Origin: JBBRRP01 sp038251425
GTDB lineage: Bacteria; Myxococcota_A; Polyangia; Polyangiales; Polyangiaceae
Reading direction: 5' to 3'
NCBI GenBank assembly: GCA_038251425.1
Contig: JBBSBI010000003.1
Coordinates: forward strand, 1 to 64,000
DNA: 64,000 bases
Part shown: in pieces, positions 54,184-62,388 of the stretch
How the letters are laid out: every line of letters begins with the position of its first letter
Numbering within the stretch: position 1 is the first letter of the stretch
The notes under the pieces: model-generated
The model's database searches: none
Seen by the model: the letters and a program-made list of their open reading frames with translations, nothing else
Told to the model about the DNA's origin: nothing
Position numbers and translations under genes: made by a program

Positions 54184-54591
54184 ATGCACTTCGTACGACT
54201 TGACCACGTGAATATCCGCACCCAACGCCTCGCCCAGGTTCGGCAATTCTACGTGGAGACGCTCGGCCTGCTGGAGGGAAAACGTCCCGATTTTTCCTTT
54301 CCCGGTGCCTGGCTGTACTTGGGTGCCGAACCGATTATTCATCTCATCGAGGCGAGTGAAGCCCCGGATCCGCCAGCCAATTTGCAGCTCCAGCACTTCG
54401 CGATCAGGGGCGAAGGGCTCAGGGAGTTTTTGTCGCACCTGCGCTCGCTGGGTGTTGCCTATCGTGTCGGCGTCGTCCCAGGTTTTGGAACTTACCAGGT
54501 TAACATCCAAGATCCCGACGGCAATTGCCTGCACCTTGATTTCGCGGCGCATGAGCAGGCTGACATCTCGAATTTTGCTCAGCCTGGTTGA
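54184..54591 (+). CDS. VOC-family (glyoxalase/dioxygenase fold) protein
   Basis: A 135-aa single vicinal-oxygen-chelate domain: FVRLDHVNIRTQRLAQVRQFYVETLGL at the N-terminus (metal His), AWLYLGAEPIIHLIE, then ALQHFAI (written LQHFAIRGEG, metal His) and QDPDGNCLHLDF (metal Glu position partly replaced by His-Leu-Asp). Substrate unknown. It follows the endopeptidase gene by four bases and may be co-transcribed. Confidence 0.85.
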   Translation: MHFVRLDHVNIRTQRLAQVRQFYVETLGLLEGKRPDFSFPGAWLYLGAEPIIHLIEASEAPDPPANLQLQHFAIRGEGLREFLSHLRSLGVAYRVGVVPGFGTYQVNIQDPDGNCLHLDFAAHEQADISNFAQPG

Positions 54592-54603
54592 TCTGCTGCC
54601 CTT

Positions 54604-54735
54604 TTCGTTCCTTGAAAGATAGTAAGCATGCTTACTATCTGGTGTTCGACGTTGAGACAGAGGTCACGCACAAGTTTGGGAGTACGACGGCGCGCCTCGG
54701 CTTGGGGCGGCTTTGCCCCGCTTGTTAGAGACGCT
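54604..54735. repeat. interspersed repeat, copy B
   Basis: Second copy of the element at 43151-43327, shorter by about 50 bases. It carries a perfect 22-bp palindrome at 54618-54639, centred on GTAAGCATGCTTAC; in copy A the outer two bases of one arm differ. It fills the gap between the VOC gene and the flippase gene. No transposase. Confidence 0.75.
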
Positions 54736-54810
54736 CCAATGCCGCTGGCTCAGGGTCCGTAGCCAGGGGTTGGCTCAGCTGCCCCAACTGAGTACATAGT
54801 CGGGTTCGAT

Positions 54811-56118
54811 TTGGCGATTCTACCTTTTAAGTCCACCAGCACGTTAACCTCCGTCAAGCTAGCCGGGCGCATCGCGATTCTGGTTGCGCTGAACACACTG
54901 CTGTTGGCTGCTTTGCAGTGGTACGTCCTGCTGAAGTTAGGAGTGGGGCCCGAGACAGATGCGTTGTTTGCCTCCTTCACGGTCCCTCAGCTTTTGGTGA
55001 TAATTTTTGCGAACACCTTGTTTGTGGTGGGGGTGCCTGTTGTCAGCACCATTTCAGACCCGGCTGAGAAGCACCGCACAGGCTGGACGCTCACCTGGCT
55101 CACCGCCCTCGGCTACACGGGGATCGCGGTGATTCTTGGTGTGCTTGCGCCTTTTTGGCTGCCGCTCGTGTTCCCAGGTTTTGACGGCGAGACCGTGAAC
55201 CTTGCCGTTCACCTGCTGAGAATTCACCTGCTCGCGATGATCGGTTTCGCGATCAACACAGCCATGTGGGTGAGCTACCATGCCGCTCGCCGGTTTGTTG
55301 CGGTCGAAAGCTTGTCGTTAGCCGGTGGAGTTATCTCGATCGGATTTCTGGTAGTAGCGCTGCCGCGCCTGGGCGTGGAAGCGGCGGCATGGGCGGCTGT
55401 CATCAGGTTTGTGATCCAGACCGTGGTGCTTGCATTTGGTTTGCGACCGTGGGTGCTGCCAAATTTCGCATTGCCTGGGGTCGTAACAACCCTACGCCGC
55501 AGCAAACCAATGCTGGTGAGCATTTCCATTCTGCAGCTCAACACACTCGCCGATCGCTTCTTTGCATCCCTCGCGCCAGCGGGTGAACTCTCCCTCTTGC
55601 ACACGGCCCAGACACTCCACAATTCTGCCGGTGGGGTTCTGGCTAAATCGGTCGTTTCGCCTGGCATTCCGATCTTGGCGAGCGCCGTACACGAAGGCGA
55701 TTCGGCACGCTTTGACGGTGCTATTCGGCGCAGGGTTTGGGTGCTCTTAGCAGTGATTCTGAGCGGTGCCGCGTTGGGCTTGCTCGCCGGGGAGCCGCTA
55801 CTCGGCCTCGTCTTTCGGAGCCTCAAGCCAAGCGAGCTCCATAGCCTTTGGTTGCTAACGCTCCTTCTGGTGGGAGTCGCTCTCGGTGGGCCGTTGGCTC
55901 AACTTTTCGGGGGTGGTTTCTTGGCACACGGTGACACAAAGACTCCGAGCATCATCAGTGTTGTCGCGAACCTGCTCGGCGTCGGTGCAAAAATCGTGGG
56001 GTATAAGATTTGGGGGATCTATGGCTTGGCCTTGGCCACGTCTTTCACCAATCTTGGGAATCTGGTGGTCTTGCGTGAAGCGCTGAGACGCCGAACGCGG
56101 CCTAATTCGCAGGACTGA
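54811..56118 (+). CDS. MurJ/Wzx-like (MVF/MATE superfamily) flippase
   Basis: A 435-aa membrane protein with about twelve segments. Signatures of the MurJ/MviN and polysaccharide-flippase superfamily are visible: LKLGVGPETDALFASFTVPQ (DAxxxAFxxP of MurJ) and FVVGVPVVSTI, with a typical C-terminal half. It may flip lipid II or O-antigen-type lipid intermediates; MurJ usually has about 510 residues, so Wzx-like is equally possible. No in-frame start lies between an upstream stop and TTG at 54811. No strong Shine-Dalgarno, so the exact start is uncertain. Confidence 0.82.
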   Translation: MAILPFKSTSTLTSVKLAGRIAILVALNTLLLAALQWYVLLKLGVGPETDALFASFTVPQLLVIIFANTLFVVGVPVVSTISDPAEKHRTGWTLTWLTALGYTGIAVILGVLAPFWLPLVFPGFDGETVNLAVHLLRIHLLAMIGFAINTAMWVSYHAARRFVAVESLSLAGGVISIGFLVVALPRLGVEAAAWAAVIRFVIQTVVLAFGLRPWVLPNFALPGVVTTLRRSKPMLVSISILQLNTLADRFFASLAPAGELSLLHTAQTLHNSAGGVLAKSVVSPGIPILASAVHEGDSARFDGAIRRRVWVLLAVILSGAALGLLAGEPLLGLVFRSLKPSELHSLWLLTLLLVGVALGGPLAQLFGGGFLAHGDTKTPSIISVVANLLGVGAKIVGYKIWGIYGLALATSFTNLGNLVVLREALRRRTRPNSQD

Positions 56119-56152
56119 GAACGCTGAATGTGGCAAAATTCGTAGGACTGAG
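56104..56152 (+). repeat. 16-bp direct repeat at the flippase stop codon
   Basis: AATTCGCAGGACTGAG (56104-56119, containing the stop) recurs as AATTCGTAGGACTGAG (56137-56152), with one mismatch and a 33-bp offset. Confidence 0.7.
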
Positions 56153-56179
56153 CCACCGCGTGGCCACTCTCTGCCAGAT

Positions 56180-57001
56180 CTATTTTCTCACGAAGCGAAA
56201 TTCATCACAGCCTGAACCGAGAAGACCACGATCCTTCGGCATCTTTCCGACATTGCTGTGAGCGAGTTTGAATCCCAATTTTTCGAACAGTGCGCAACAT
56301 TCCTCTGGGGAAATCGACTCATAGGGATAACCGCCGAGCCAATCGTGAACATCATTGTAGTAGTTCATGCCGCGCATTTTTGAATAATTGGCAATCGCTC
56401 CTTGGATATCAACACCGCGCAAACGTTGGAGCCCATGCTTGAGCGTCAGGAAAGAGTGCATCATCTTTTGCTGGCTGATGGGCTTCGCGCTGGAGTAGCG
56501 CTTCTTGATCACCCGCCACATGCCGCAAAACGGTGTCTTGCGATAAAGTGCGATAATGAAGACGCCATCCGCCTTCACCAACGAAGCCGCCTGGGTGATG
56601 GCTCGGTACATGTCGCCGGTGTGGTGAAGCACCCCCCAAGAATAGACCACGTCATAAGTGCCATGCGTTTCGGGGCGCATCTCAAACACGCTTTCAACGT
56701 TGACGTTGGCCGGCGCATCGGGCGCGAACTTGGCAAGCGTCTTCTTGGTTGCTGCGACCGAATCCGCATCGATATCGACACAGGCTACCGATGCGGCACC
56801 GAGCCGGAGCGCCGCCAAGGCGTGGAGGCCCGAGCCGCAGCCAATGTCGAGGAACGACTTGCCATCCAAACGCTCCTCCTGGTTGAGCCGCTTCAGGTCG
56901 GAGACCGCCTGAGCGATCTTGGGCTCGTCGATCTTTTCGGCGTAATCGAGCCAGTTTTTGCCAAAGGCAAAATGCGTTTCTTGCTTCAGTAGATTTTCCA
57001 T
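56180..57001 (-). CDS. class I SAM-dependent methyltransferase
   Basis: A 273-aa methyltransferase. SAM-binding motif FLDIGCGSGLHALA, acidic motif VDIDADSV and post-motif YDVVYSWGVLHHTGDM are clear. The frame is open to 57076, but ATG at 57001 has AAGGAG five bases upstream. The N-terminal GKNWLDYAEKID and the GLHHTG motif resemble methyltransferases of cell-surface saccharides or lipids; the substrate is unknown. The preceding gene lies 47 bp upstream on the same strand. Confidence 0.85.
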   Translation of the reverse strand: MENLLKQETHFAFGKNWLDYAEKIDEPKIAQAVSDLKRLNQEERLDGKSFLDIGCGSGLHALAALRLGAASVACVDIDADSVAATKKTLAKFAPDAPANVNVESVFEMRPETHGTYDVVYSWGVLHHTGDMYRAITQAASLVKADGVFIIALYRKTPFCGMWRVIKKRYSSAKPISQQKMMHSFLTLKHGLQRLRGVDIQGAIANYSKMRGMNYYNDVHDWLGGYPYESISPEECCALFEKLGFKLAHSNVGKMPKDRGLLGSGCDEFRFVRK

Positions 57002-57048
57002 GCGGCTCCTTCGACTCTGCTCAGCTCTATGCCTTCCGCGCCCCAGCC

Positions 57049-57546
57049 TTACAACTCCAATTGCAATCTCAACCAAACTTCAGCCTGGCTGGGATCCGGA
57101 ATGATTGCAGCGGTTACAGAATAACGCTCATTCGGCCAAAGCTCATGGACGGCCAATCCCGAGAAGGCAAAGACGCTGCTCACCCCCAAGAGTCCCCAGG
57201 CACGAAGCGCGTAGACGCCCTGTAATTCGCGCAGGTTGGAGTAGATTTGGCACTTTGGTGCCACCAGGCCTGCGCAAAAGCCAGGCTCAGCGAGCTGAAG
57301 CTCCGTGTCAGCTTCGTTTTTCCGGGCCAAACTTTTCCACCCAAAAACTCCCGAGGCCACCAGGCTCAGTGCTGAAGCGCTATACAGGCTGGTCATCGTG
57401 ACAAGCTTCGCGGTTGTAGGCTTGGTCTCCTGGGATGCGAGCCTTTCGCGCCTGCTTGCGGCATCCGCGGCGTTCGCCCGCGGTCCCAGCGCGATGAGTG
57501 CGAGGACGACGGCGCCTTGGGGCAAAGCAATCAGAGAGCGGCGCAC
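57049..57546 (-). CDS. hypothetical exported membrane protein
   Basis: A 165-aa protein with a signal peptide (VVLALIALGPRANA) and two further hydrophobic stretches (LYSASALSLVASGVFGW; WGLLGVSSVFAFSGLAV) with a cysteine pair between them (GFCAGLVAPKC). No family recognised. GTG start. It lies upstream of the methyltransferase gene and may be co-transcribed. Confidence 0.6.
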   Translation of the reverse strand: MRRSLIALPQGAVVLALIALGPRANAADAASRRERLASQETKPTTAKLVTMTSLYSASALSLVASGVFGWKSLARKNEADTELQLAEPGFCAGLVAPKCQIYSNLRELQGVYALRAWGLLGVSSVFAFSGLAVHELWPNERYSVTAAIIPDPSQAEVWLRLQLEL

Positions 57547-57636
57547 GGAAGGTCGTATAGTGCCGGCGACCTGGCGAACTCAACCTAGCCCCAAATTAGC
57601 TGATCCTAGGCTCGCCGAGCCACCGACAACACGCCT

Positions 57637-59154
57637 CTAAGCGAACATCTCCGTTACCCCGCCAGTGACCTCGCCGAAGGTATCCCCGGCGTAACCGACC
57701 GCGCGCATCGCACTGATCAATACCGACCCCGGATGCCGACCCCCTGTTGGGATATGCACGCCAGCTTTGAGCCCACCTGCGCGACCGGCTACCAGCAACA
57801 CCATTTGCTCAACTGAATGCGTGGCGTTGAGCGACACGCCATCATTGAGCTGCGTCCCGTGACCGGCCTCAGGCATAAAGATGATGGCGCTGTTATCCAG
57901 CACGCTACCGGCGCCTTCAGGTGTGTTTTTGAGCTTGTCTACTAAGTACGCGTAGTGGCTGATATGCCACTGGAGGCACAGGCTGACGGGGAGCTGGCCT
58001 TTGTTGTTGGGATCGCCGTTGTGCCCGACTTCGTGCAGATCAGCCAATATCGGATAGCCGAGGCCGTTGGTGATCGTGAACATGTTCATGTGAGATTGAA
58101 ACACGGTGACCTGCAGGGTGGCTGAGCGCGTCAGGTCGCACACGAACGCCATATGAATCAAATCGGCAAGTAATCGCGACCGTGTGTGCTCGTCGCTGTA
58201 ACCCGTGTTCGTGCCGATCAAGTCTGAGCCTGAACCGGCATTAACCACCCCAGTGGCTGGGTCATCTCCCGGCTGGGCTGGAAGCTGACATTGGCCCGCG
58301 CTCGTCATCGGGCCCGCGGCGATCTTGGTTTCCAGGGCGCGCAGCTCATCGAAATGTTTACTCAACCGCAGCTTATCTGCGGCGCTCACCCGGTTGAGCA
58401 ATGAATTACTTTTCACGAGAATGCTATCGAGCACGCTCTTTCGGGCTAGCTGATCGAAAACTTGCGCTGCTTGGGCTTGGTCGCCCATCGGTGTAAAATT
58501 CCCAAATAAGGCCTGATATGCAACCTTGGCGCTCACCTGAGCCTCGATCGCGCCATTCGCATCGTACGAGATGTACTGGCGCCCCGAGAAGGTACTCCCA
58601 CTCAAATACCAAGAGGGCTGCGCACGATACACGAGTGAGCCCATCGGTGCTGCGGAGAGGCCGGCAACGATTTGATCAGAGGTGATCGACATCGCACGAA
58701 ACGATGAGCTCATGGAACGCGTGCCACACAAAAGAGGGCTCGAACCTCCGCCATGGAAATCCCGATAGGCGCCAGCGGGGGGCACCACATTGCCCTCGGT
58801 GGAATTCTTATTGAACGGGATTTGAAGCCCGGAGAGCACGCTCACGTCGGCCTTCAGCGCCTCCAGCGGTTTGAGCGGCGTGGTCGTTGAGTAGCCAGCA
58901 CCGACTTCTTTGGGGACGATAAAGTGACCTGCTTCAGTGGTGCGCACGCCCTTAATCACGAAGCTATCATCCTCCCAATTATCACCACCAATCGCCTGGC
59001 CAGCGAACACGATGCCGTAACGTTTAGGCAGAGCACCGCCCGACTGCGCCAGGGCCGTGCCGTGCGAATTCAGCATGCACTCAAGCACTGGCAGGCTCAC
59101 GGCGATCCCACCAACACCTCGCAATACCGTCCTGCGGCTGACACGCTGGCTCAC
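57637..59154 (-). CDS. DUF1552 protein with Tat signal
   Basis: A 505-aa protein starting with a twin-arginine signal (SRRTVLRGVGGIAVSLPVLE). The region FHGGGSSPLLCGT and the late NSAIIFMPEAGHG segment are typical of DUF1552, an alkaline-phosphatase-like DUF common in Planctomycetota and Myxococcota. The GTG start overlaps the stop of the DUF1592 gene by four bases (GTGA), so the pair is coupled. Likely periplasmic, folded before export; no reaction known. Confidence 0.9.
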   Translation of the reverse strand: MSQRVSRRTVLRGVGGIAVSLPVLECMLNSHGTALAQSGGALPKRYGIVFAGQAIGGDNWEDDSFVIKGVRTTEAGHFIVPKEVGAGYSTTTPLKPLEALKADVSVLSGLQIPFNKNSTEGNVVPPAGAYRDFHGGGSSPLLCGTRSMSSSFRAMSITSDQIVAGLSAAPMGSLVYRAQPSWYLSGSTFSGRQYISYDANGAIEAQVSAKVAYQALFGNFTPMGDQAQAAQVFDQLARKSVLDSILVKSNSLLNRVSAADKLRLSKHFDELRALETKIAAGPMTSAGQCQLPAQPGDDPATGVVNAGSGSDLIGTNTGYSDEHTRSRLLADLIHMAFVCDLTRSATLQVTVFQSHMNMFTITNGLGYPILADLHEVGHNGDPNNKGQLPVSLCLQWHISHYAYLVDKLKNTPEGAGSVLDNSAIIFMPEAGHGTQLNDGVSLNATHSVEQMVLLVAGRAGGLKAGVHIPTGGRHPGSVLISAMRAVGYAGDTFGEVTGGVTEMFA

Positions 59155-60869
59155 GGTGCCACCGCCTGCTTGGTTCCAAAATCGGTACTACCGACGTAAT
59201 CCAATATCAAATCCTTGAAGGCAAATCCGCCCAGTCGGAAACGCTCCACCAGCGGCATCAAGAGCGCCAAATCTTCTGGGCGGCGTGCCCGACCCGACGC
59301 AAAGGCATTGAAATGCTGCACCATACACATCTCCACTTTTTGAGCGGCAATGAGCTTCTCTGACAGCTCTTTCGGGCCGCTGAAGCTCCCCAAGACGGGC
59401 ACGGTTCCCTGCCCGTTGATCGCACATTCAGGATGCCCGTCGTCGTGATCGCGATAGCGCCCGGCCATATCAAAATTCTCAAGGCCAAAACCGATCAGAT
59501 CCATGCCCGCATGGCAGGCCGCGCAACTGGCGATTTCTCGGTGGGCCGCGTAGCGATCGATCTTGCAATTCGAGCGGGCACTCGTGGGAGCCTTGTCAAC
59601 GTCCACTGCTGCGGGTGGCGGGGGAATGTCTTCGCACATCAGGCGCGTGCGCACCAAGATGCCACGCTGAGTTGGGCTGGTGTCCGAGAACTTACTGAAT
59701 GCCGAAAGCACACTGCCCTGGGATAAGATCCCAGCTCGCTGGCTCGCAACAGGATACGTCACCCACGCGGCACCTCCGGCCGGAGCTGGCAATCCATAGT
59801 GAGTCGCCAAGCTGGTGTCCAGATACGTCTCGTTGGACGAAAAGAGCGTTAGATACGAGCCTGATTCAAAGGCGGCCCGGTCAATCAAGCGATTCGTTTC
59901 CGAAACAAAAGCCGACGCCAGGGGTGCAGCTTGCGGTATCGCGCGGTATCCGAGCCACATGGCGTGAAAGCGGTACGCTTGGCTCTTTGCACGGGGGTCA
60001 TTCAGAAGGCGCAACGCCTCCGTCTTCCGGCCAGGGCCATCGGCGAGCAGAGCATTTTCGGCGGCGCTGAGCAGTGGCTCATCCGGCATGCTGCCCCAGA
60101 TCAGGTAAGAAAGGCGGGTTGCTGCTTCGAAACCTGTGAGGGTGAAACCGCCAGCTGTAGCCGTGGGCGCACCGATCTCAATGCGATATAGGAACTCTGG
60201 ATCTTGGACGAAGCTGCGAATCGACAACTCAACTGCAGTATCGAACGTTGCCCCAACGGCAGGACCGTCGGTCTGCACCAGCGTCAGAATGGGCATGTAA
60301 TGGTCGACCTCAGCGTCAGAAAATGTCCGTCTAAAAGCGCGCCGCCCAAGGCCCTTCACCACCTGCCGAAAGCAGACGCTATCTGCAACGCCATTCGGAA
60401 CACACGGCACCAACTTGCCACGCAGCGTCGAGTCCCCGAGCGCACGTTTTGCCAGATCGGTGGCCATGGCCTCCAAGGTTTCGATCAACGCAGAAGATGC
60501 GCTTTGGTGTCCCGTATCGTTGTCGAAAGGTGTGAACTCATCCTCCGCCAAGCTGCGAGCGGCAGCGGCCGAGGTATCACCCAAAAGATCTCGGAGTGTG
60601 TTGTCGAGTTCGGCCCGCGAAAGCCTTCGCACCACGTCACCCGGGTTGGCCAAAGGAACAACGCCAGGTGACACAGGAACTGTTCCGGTTGCTGTTCCGC
60701 TAGGATCAGGAACCCCAGGCATGATGGTTCCAACGGGGTCCGGGGATCCGGGTAATGCCGCCCCAGAATTGCCATTGTTCGAGCCTGAGGTGCAGCCACT
60801 CAGAATGGCGAGCAACCCCAATAAGCTTGGCAGCCTGCAAACATTGAACGTCTGGACACGAAACGTCAT
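59151..60869 (-). CDS. DUF1592/DUF1588 family lipoprotein
   Basis: A 572-aa lipoprotein (lipobox LAILSGC). It shows the DUF1587/DUF1592/DUF1588/DUF1585 succession: LSRAELDNTLRDLLGDT, RRAFRR, FRLSYLIWGSMPDEPLL, QRAGILSQGSVLSAFSK ... RGILVRTRLMCEDIPPPP and CAACHAGMDLIGFGLENFD, with a CxxCH-like heme or metal motif (CAACH). ATG at 60869 is preferred, with GAGGG upstream; ATG at 60887 is possible. Forms a pair with the DUF1552 gene, as in related genomes. Confidence 0.9.
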   Translation of the reverse strand: MTFRVQTFNVCRLPSLLGLLAILSGCTSGSNNGNSGAALPGSPDPVGTIMPGVPDPSGTATGTVPVSPGVVPLANPGDVVRRLSRAELDNTLRDLLGDTSAAAARSLAEDEFTPFDNDTGHQSASSALIETLEAMATDLAKRALGDSTLRGKLVPCVPNGVADSVCFRQVVKGLGRRAFRRTFSDAEVDHYMPILTLVQTDGPAVGATFDTAVELSIRSFVQDPEFLYRIEIGAPTATAGGFTLTGFEAATRLSYLIWGSMPDEPLLSAAENALLADGPGRKTEALRLLNDPRAKSQAYRFHAMWLGYRAIPQAAPLASAFVSETNRLIDRAAFESGSYLTLFSSNETYLDTSLATHYGLPAPAGGAAWVTYPVASQRAGILSQGSVLSAFSKFSDTSPTQRGILVRTRLMCEDIPPPPAAVDVDKAPTSARSNCKIDRYAAHREIASCAACHAGMDLIGFGLENFDMAGRYRDHDDGHPECAINGQGTVPVLGSFSGPKELSEKLIAAQKVEMCMVQHFNAFASGRARRPEDLALLMPLVERFRLGGFAFKDLILDYVGSTDFGTKQAVAP

Positions 60870-60911
60870 AGTCCCTCGCTCCCACATTCATCTCACGGAT
60901 TCAGAACCTCT

Positions 60912-60948
60912 AGCAAGCCGTGCGAGGCTTGCTCAAGCCACTTTGAGC
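60912..60948. repeat. two adjacent hairpins between divergent genes
   Basis: AGCAAGCC-gtgcga-GGCTTGCT (60912-60933) and GCTCAA-gccact-TTGAGC (60931-60948) lie side by side in the 180-bp gap between the DUF1592 gene (-) and yihY (+). They share three bases, so they would compete. Could be an operator or a leader structure. Confidence 0.5.
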
Positions 60949-61049
60949 AGTCCGAATCGCACCCACTCGCACCCCACCTACAAGGTCGGCAAGTGGATAA
61001 TCCACAATCAACACTCCAAAATTCAGCCTGAGTCGGGCAGAGTCTAGAA

Positions 61050-61934
61050 ATGGCCTCCTTAGAGAGTTTGAATCCGCAGAACCTCACGAATCGCTGGGAG
61101 AGAACGCTTGAAGTGTTCGCCAAGGAACGCATCACTCGCGCGGCCAGCGCGATGGCATTCGATCTTTTTTTGGCAACGATTCCAATGCTAGCGTTTGTTG
61201 GTTGGCTAACTGCAACGGTAATCAACGACCATCAAGCGAGCCTCCAGAGCATTTCCTCGCTGTTGAATGTGACACCGGACCAGGTGCGCGGCGTTCTGAC
61301 GTTGCAATTTCAGGCTTTTTCAGGGAAAGCTGCAGCCCCACTGTCTGCCCTCGGAGCGCTCTGGATGGCCTCCTCGGCGTTTCATACGCCACTTCGGGTT
61401 TTTGAAGAAACGACGCATGTGGTGAGGCGTTCGTGGGTGAAAAAACGATTGATCGCACTCAGCTGTGTGCTCGTCGGAACCGCTGCGTTGAGTCTCAGTG
61501 GATTTGTCACCGTTATGTTGTTGGGTGGCCCCGCGGAGTTAGTTGAGGTCATGGTAGTGCGAATGACAGGCCAGCCGATCGCGTTGGCTTACGCGACGTC
61601 GCTCTTGGTAGCGCTGGCGACGGCGACCGGCCTATTGGCGGCCTTCTATCGCATCGCACTGCGCCGTCCCGGGTTTCAGCGTCGTGTCTGGCCTGGTGCG
61701 ACGTTGGCGGTAGGAATCGGCGTGATCGCTTCGGTGGCGTTCGGCTACTACGCCGCCCACCTGGCTCAATTCCGACTCTTTTATGGCAGCCTCGCGGCGG
61801 TGGCGATCACACTGGGCTGGCTTTGGGGTTGCTGTGTGGCCCTCCTGCTCGGCGCTGAGTTCAATGTCTTGCTCGAACGGAAGACTCCGAGCTACAAGAC
61901 GCCGGCCAACGACCATGAAATCCTCACCTTCTGA
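61050..61934 (+). CDS. YihY/BrkB family membrane protein
   Basis: A 294-aa protein with about six membrane segments. RAASAMAFDLFLATIPMLAF matches the first YihY segment (the AAALAFY-type motif), PLSALGALWMASSAFHTPLR and the C-terminal half YGSLAAVAITLGWLWGCCVALLLGAEFN are the family signatures. Role unknown, though the family was once wrongly called RNase BN. It overlaps the next gene by 20 bp. Confidence 0.88.
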   Translation: MASLESLNPQNLTNRWERTLEVFAKERITRAASAMAFDLFLATIPMLAFVGWLTATVINDHQASLQSISSLLNVTPDQVRGVLTLQFQAFSGKAAAPLSALGALWMASSAFHTPLRVFEETTHVVRRSWVKKRLIALSCVLVGTAALSLSGFVTVMLLGGPAELVEVMVVRMTGQPIALAYATSLLVALATATGLLAAFYRIALRRPGFQRRVWPGATLAVGIGVIASVAFGYYAAHLAQFRLFYGSLAAVAITLGWLWGCCVALLLGAEFNVLLERKTPSYKTPANDHEILTF

Positions 61935-62388
61935 GCTCGTGATGGTTGGCTGGAGCGAGCGTGTCGCCCTGCCCGAATGGGGAGTGAAACGGCTTAAGGC
62001 CAAGATCGATACCGGCGCACGCACTTCAGCCGTGCACGTGGAAAATATTCGGCGCATGCGGGGCAACCGAATTGCCTTCGACGTGGTCACCGATAGCGAT
62101 CCTGAAAAATGGATCCCGGTGGTCACGCGTCCAAGCCGCCGCTCCACAGTACGGTCGAGCAACGGCCACGAAACTTTCCGCTATTTCGTCAAGACACAAA
62201 TGGTGCTCGGAGGGATTCAGCTCGACATTGAGCTAAGCCTTGTGGATCGCGGCGACATGCGCTTTCGCATGTTGATCGGGAGAACCGCCCTCGCCGGACA
62301 GTTCATCGTGAACTGCGCGCATCGTATGATCACCCGCAAGCTGAAGTCCGCTAGGCTGAGCCAGCCTGCCGGTGGAAATCCCAAATGA
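61915..62388 (+). CDS. RimB-like retropepsin-type protease (putative ATP-dependent zinc protease)
   Basis: A 157-aa protein whose frame is open 44 codons further upstream, but which clearly starts at ATG 61915 (MKSSPSELVMVGWSER). The single catalytic motif KIDTGARTSAVH (D32) and the C-terminal RMLIGRTALAG are those of the RimB/putative zinc protease family. In Pseudomonas the rimABK operon links this protein to RimK, which it is proposed to regulate. It overlaps yihY by 20 bp and rimK by four bases. Confidence 0.85.
   Translation: MKSSPSELVMVGWSERVALPEWGVKRLKAKIDTGARTSAVHVENIRRMRGNRIAFDVVTDSDPEKWIPVVTRPSRRSTVRSSNGHETFRYFVKTQMVLGGIQLDIELSLVDRGDMRFRMLIGRTALAGQFIVNCAHRMITRKLKSARLSQPAGGNPK

Noticed and set aside
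61783..61914. Upstream extension of the RimB-like frame inside yihY
   Set aside because: The first 44 residues are basic and low quality, overlapping the end of yihY; homology begins at MKSSPSELVM.
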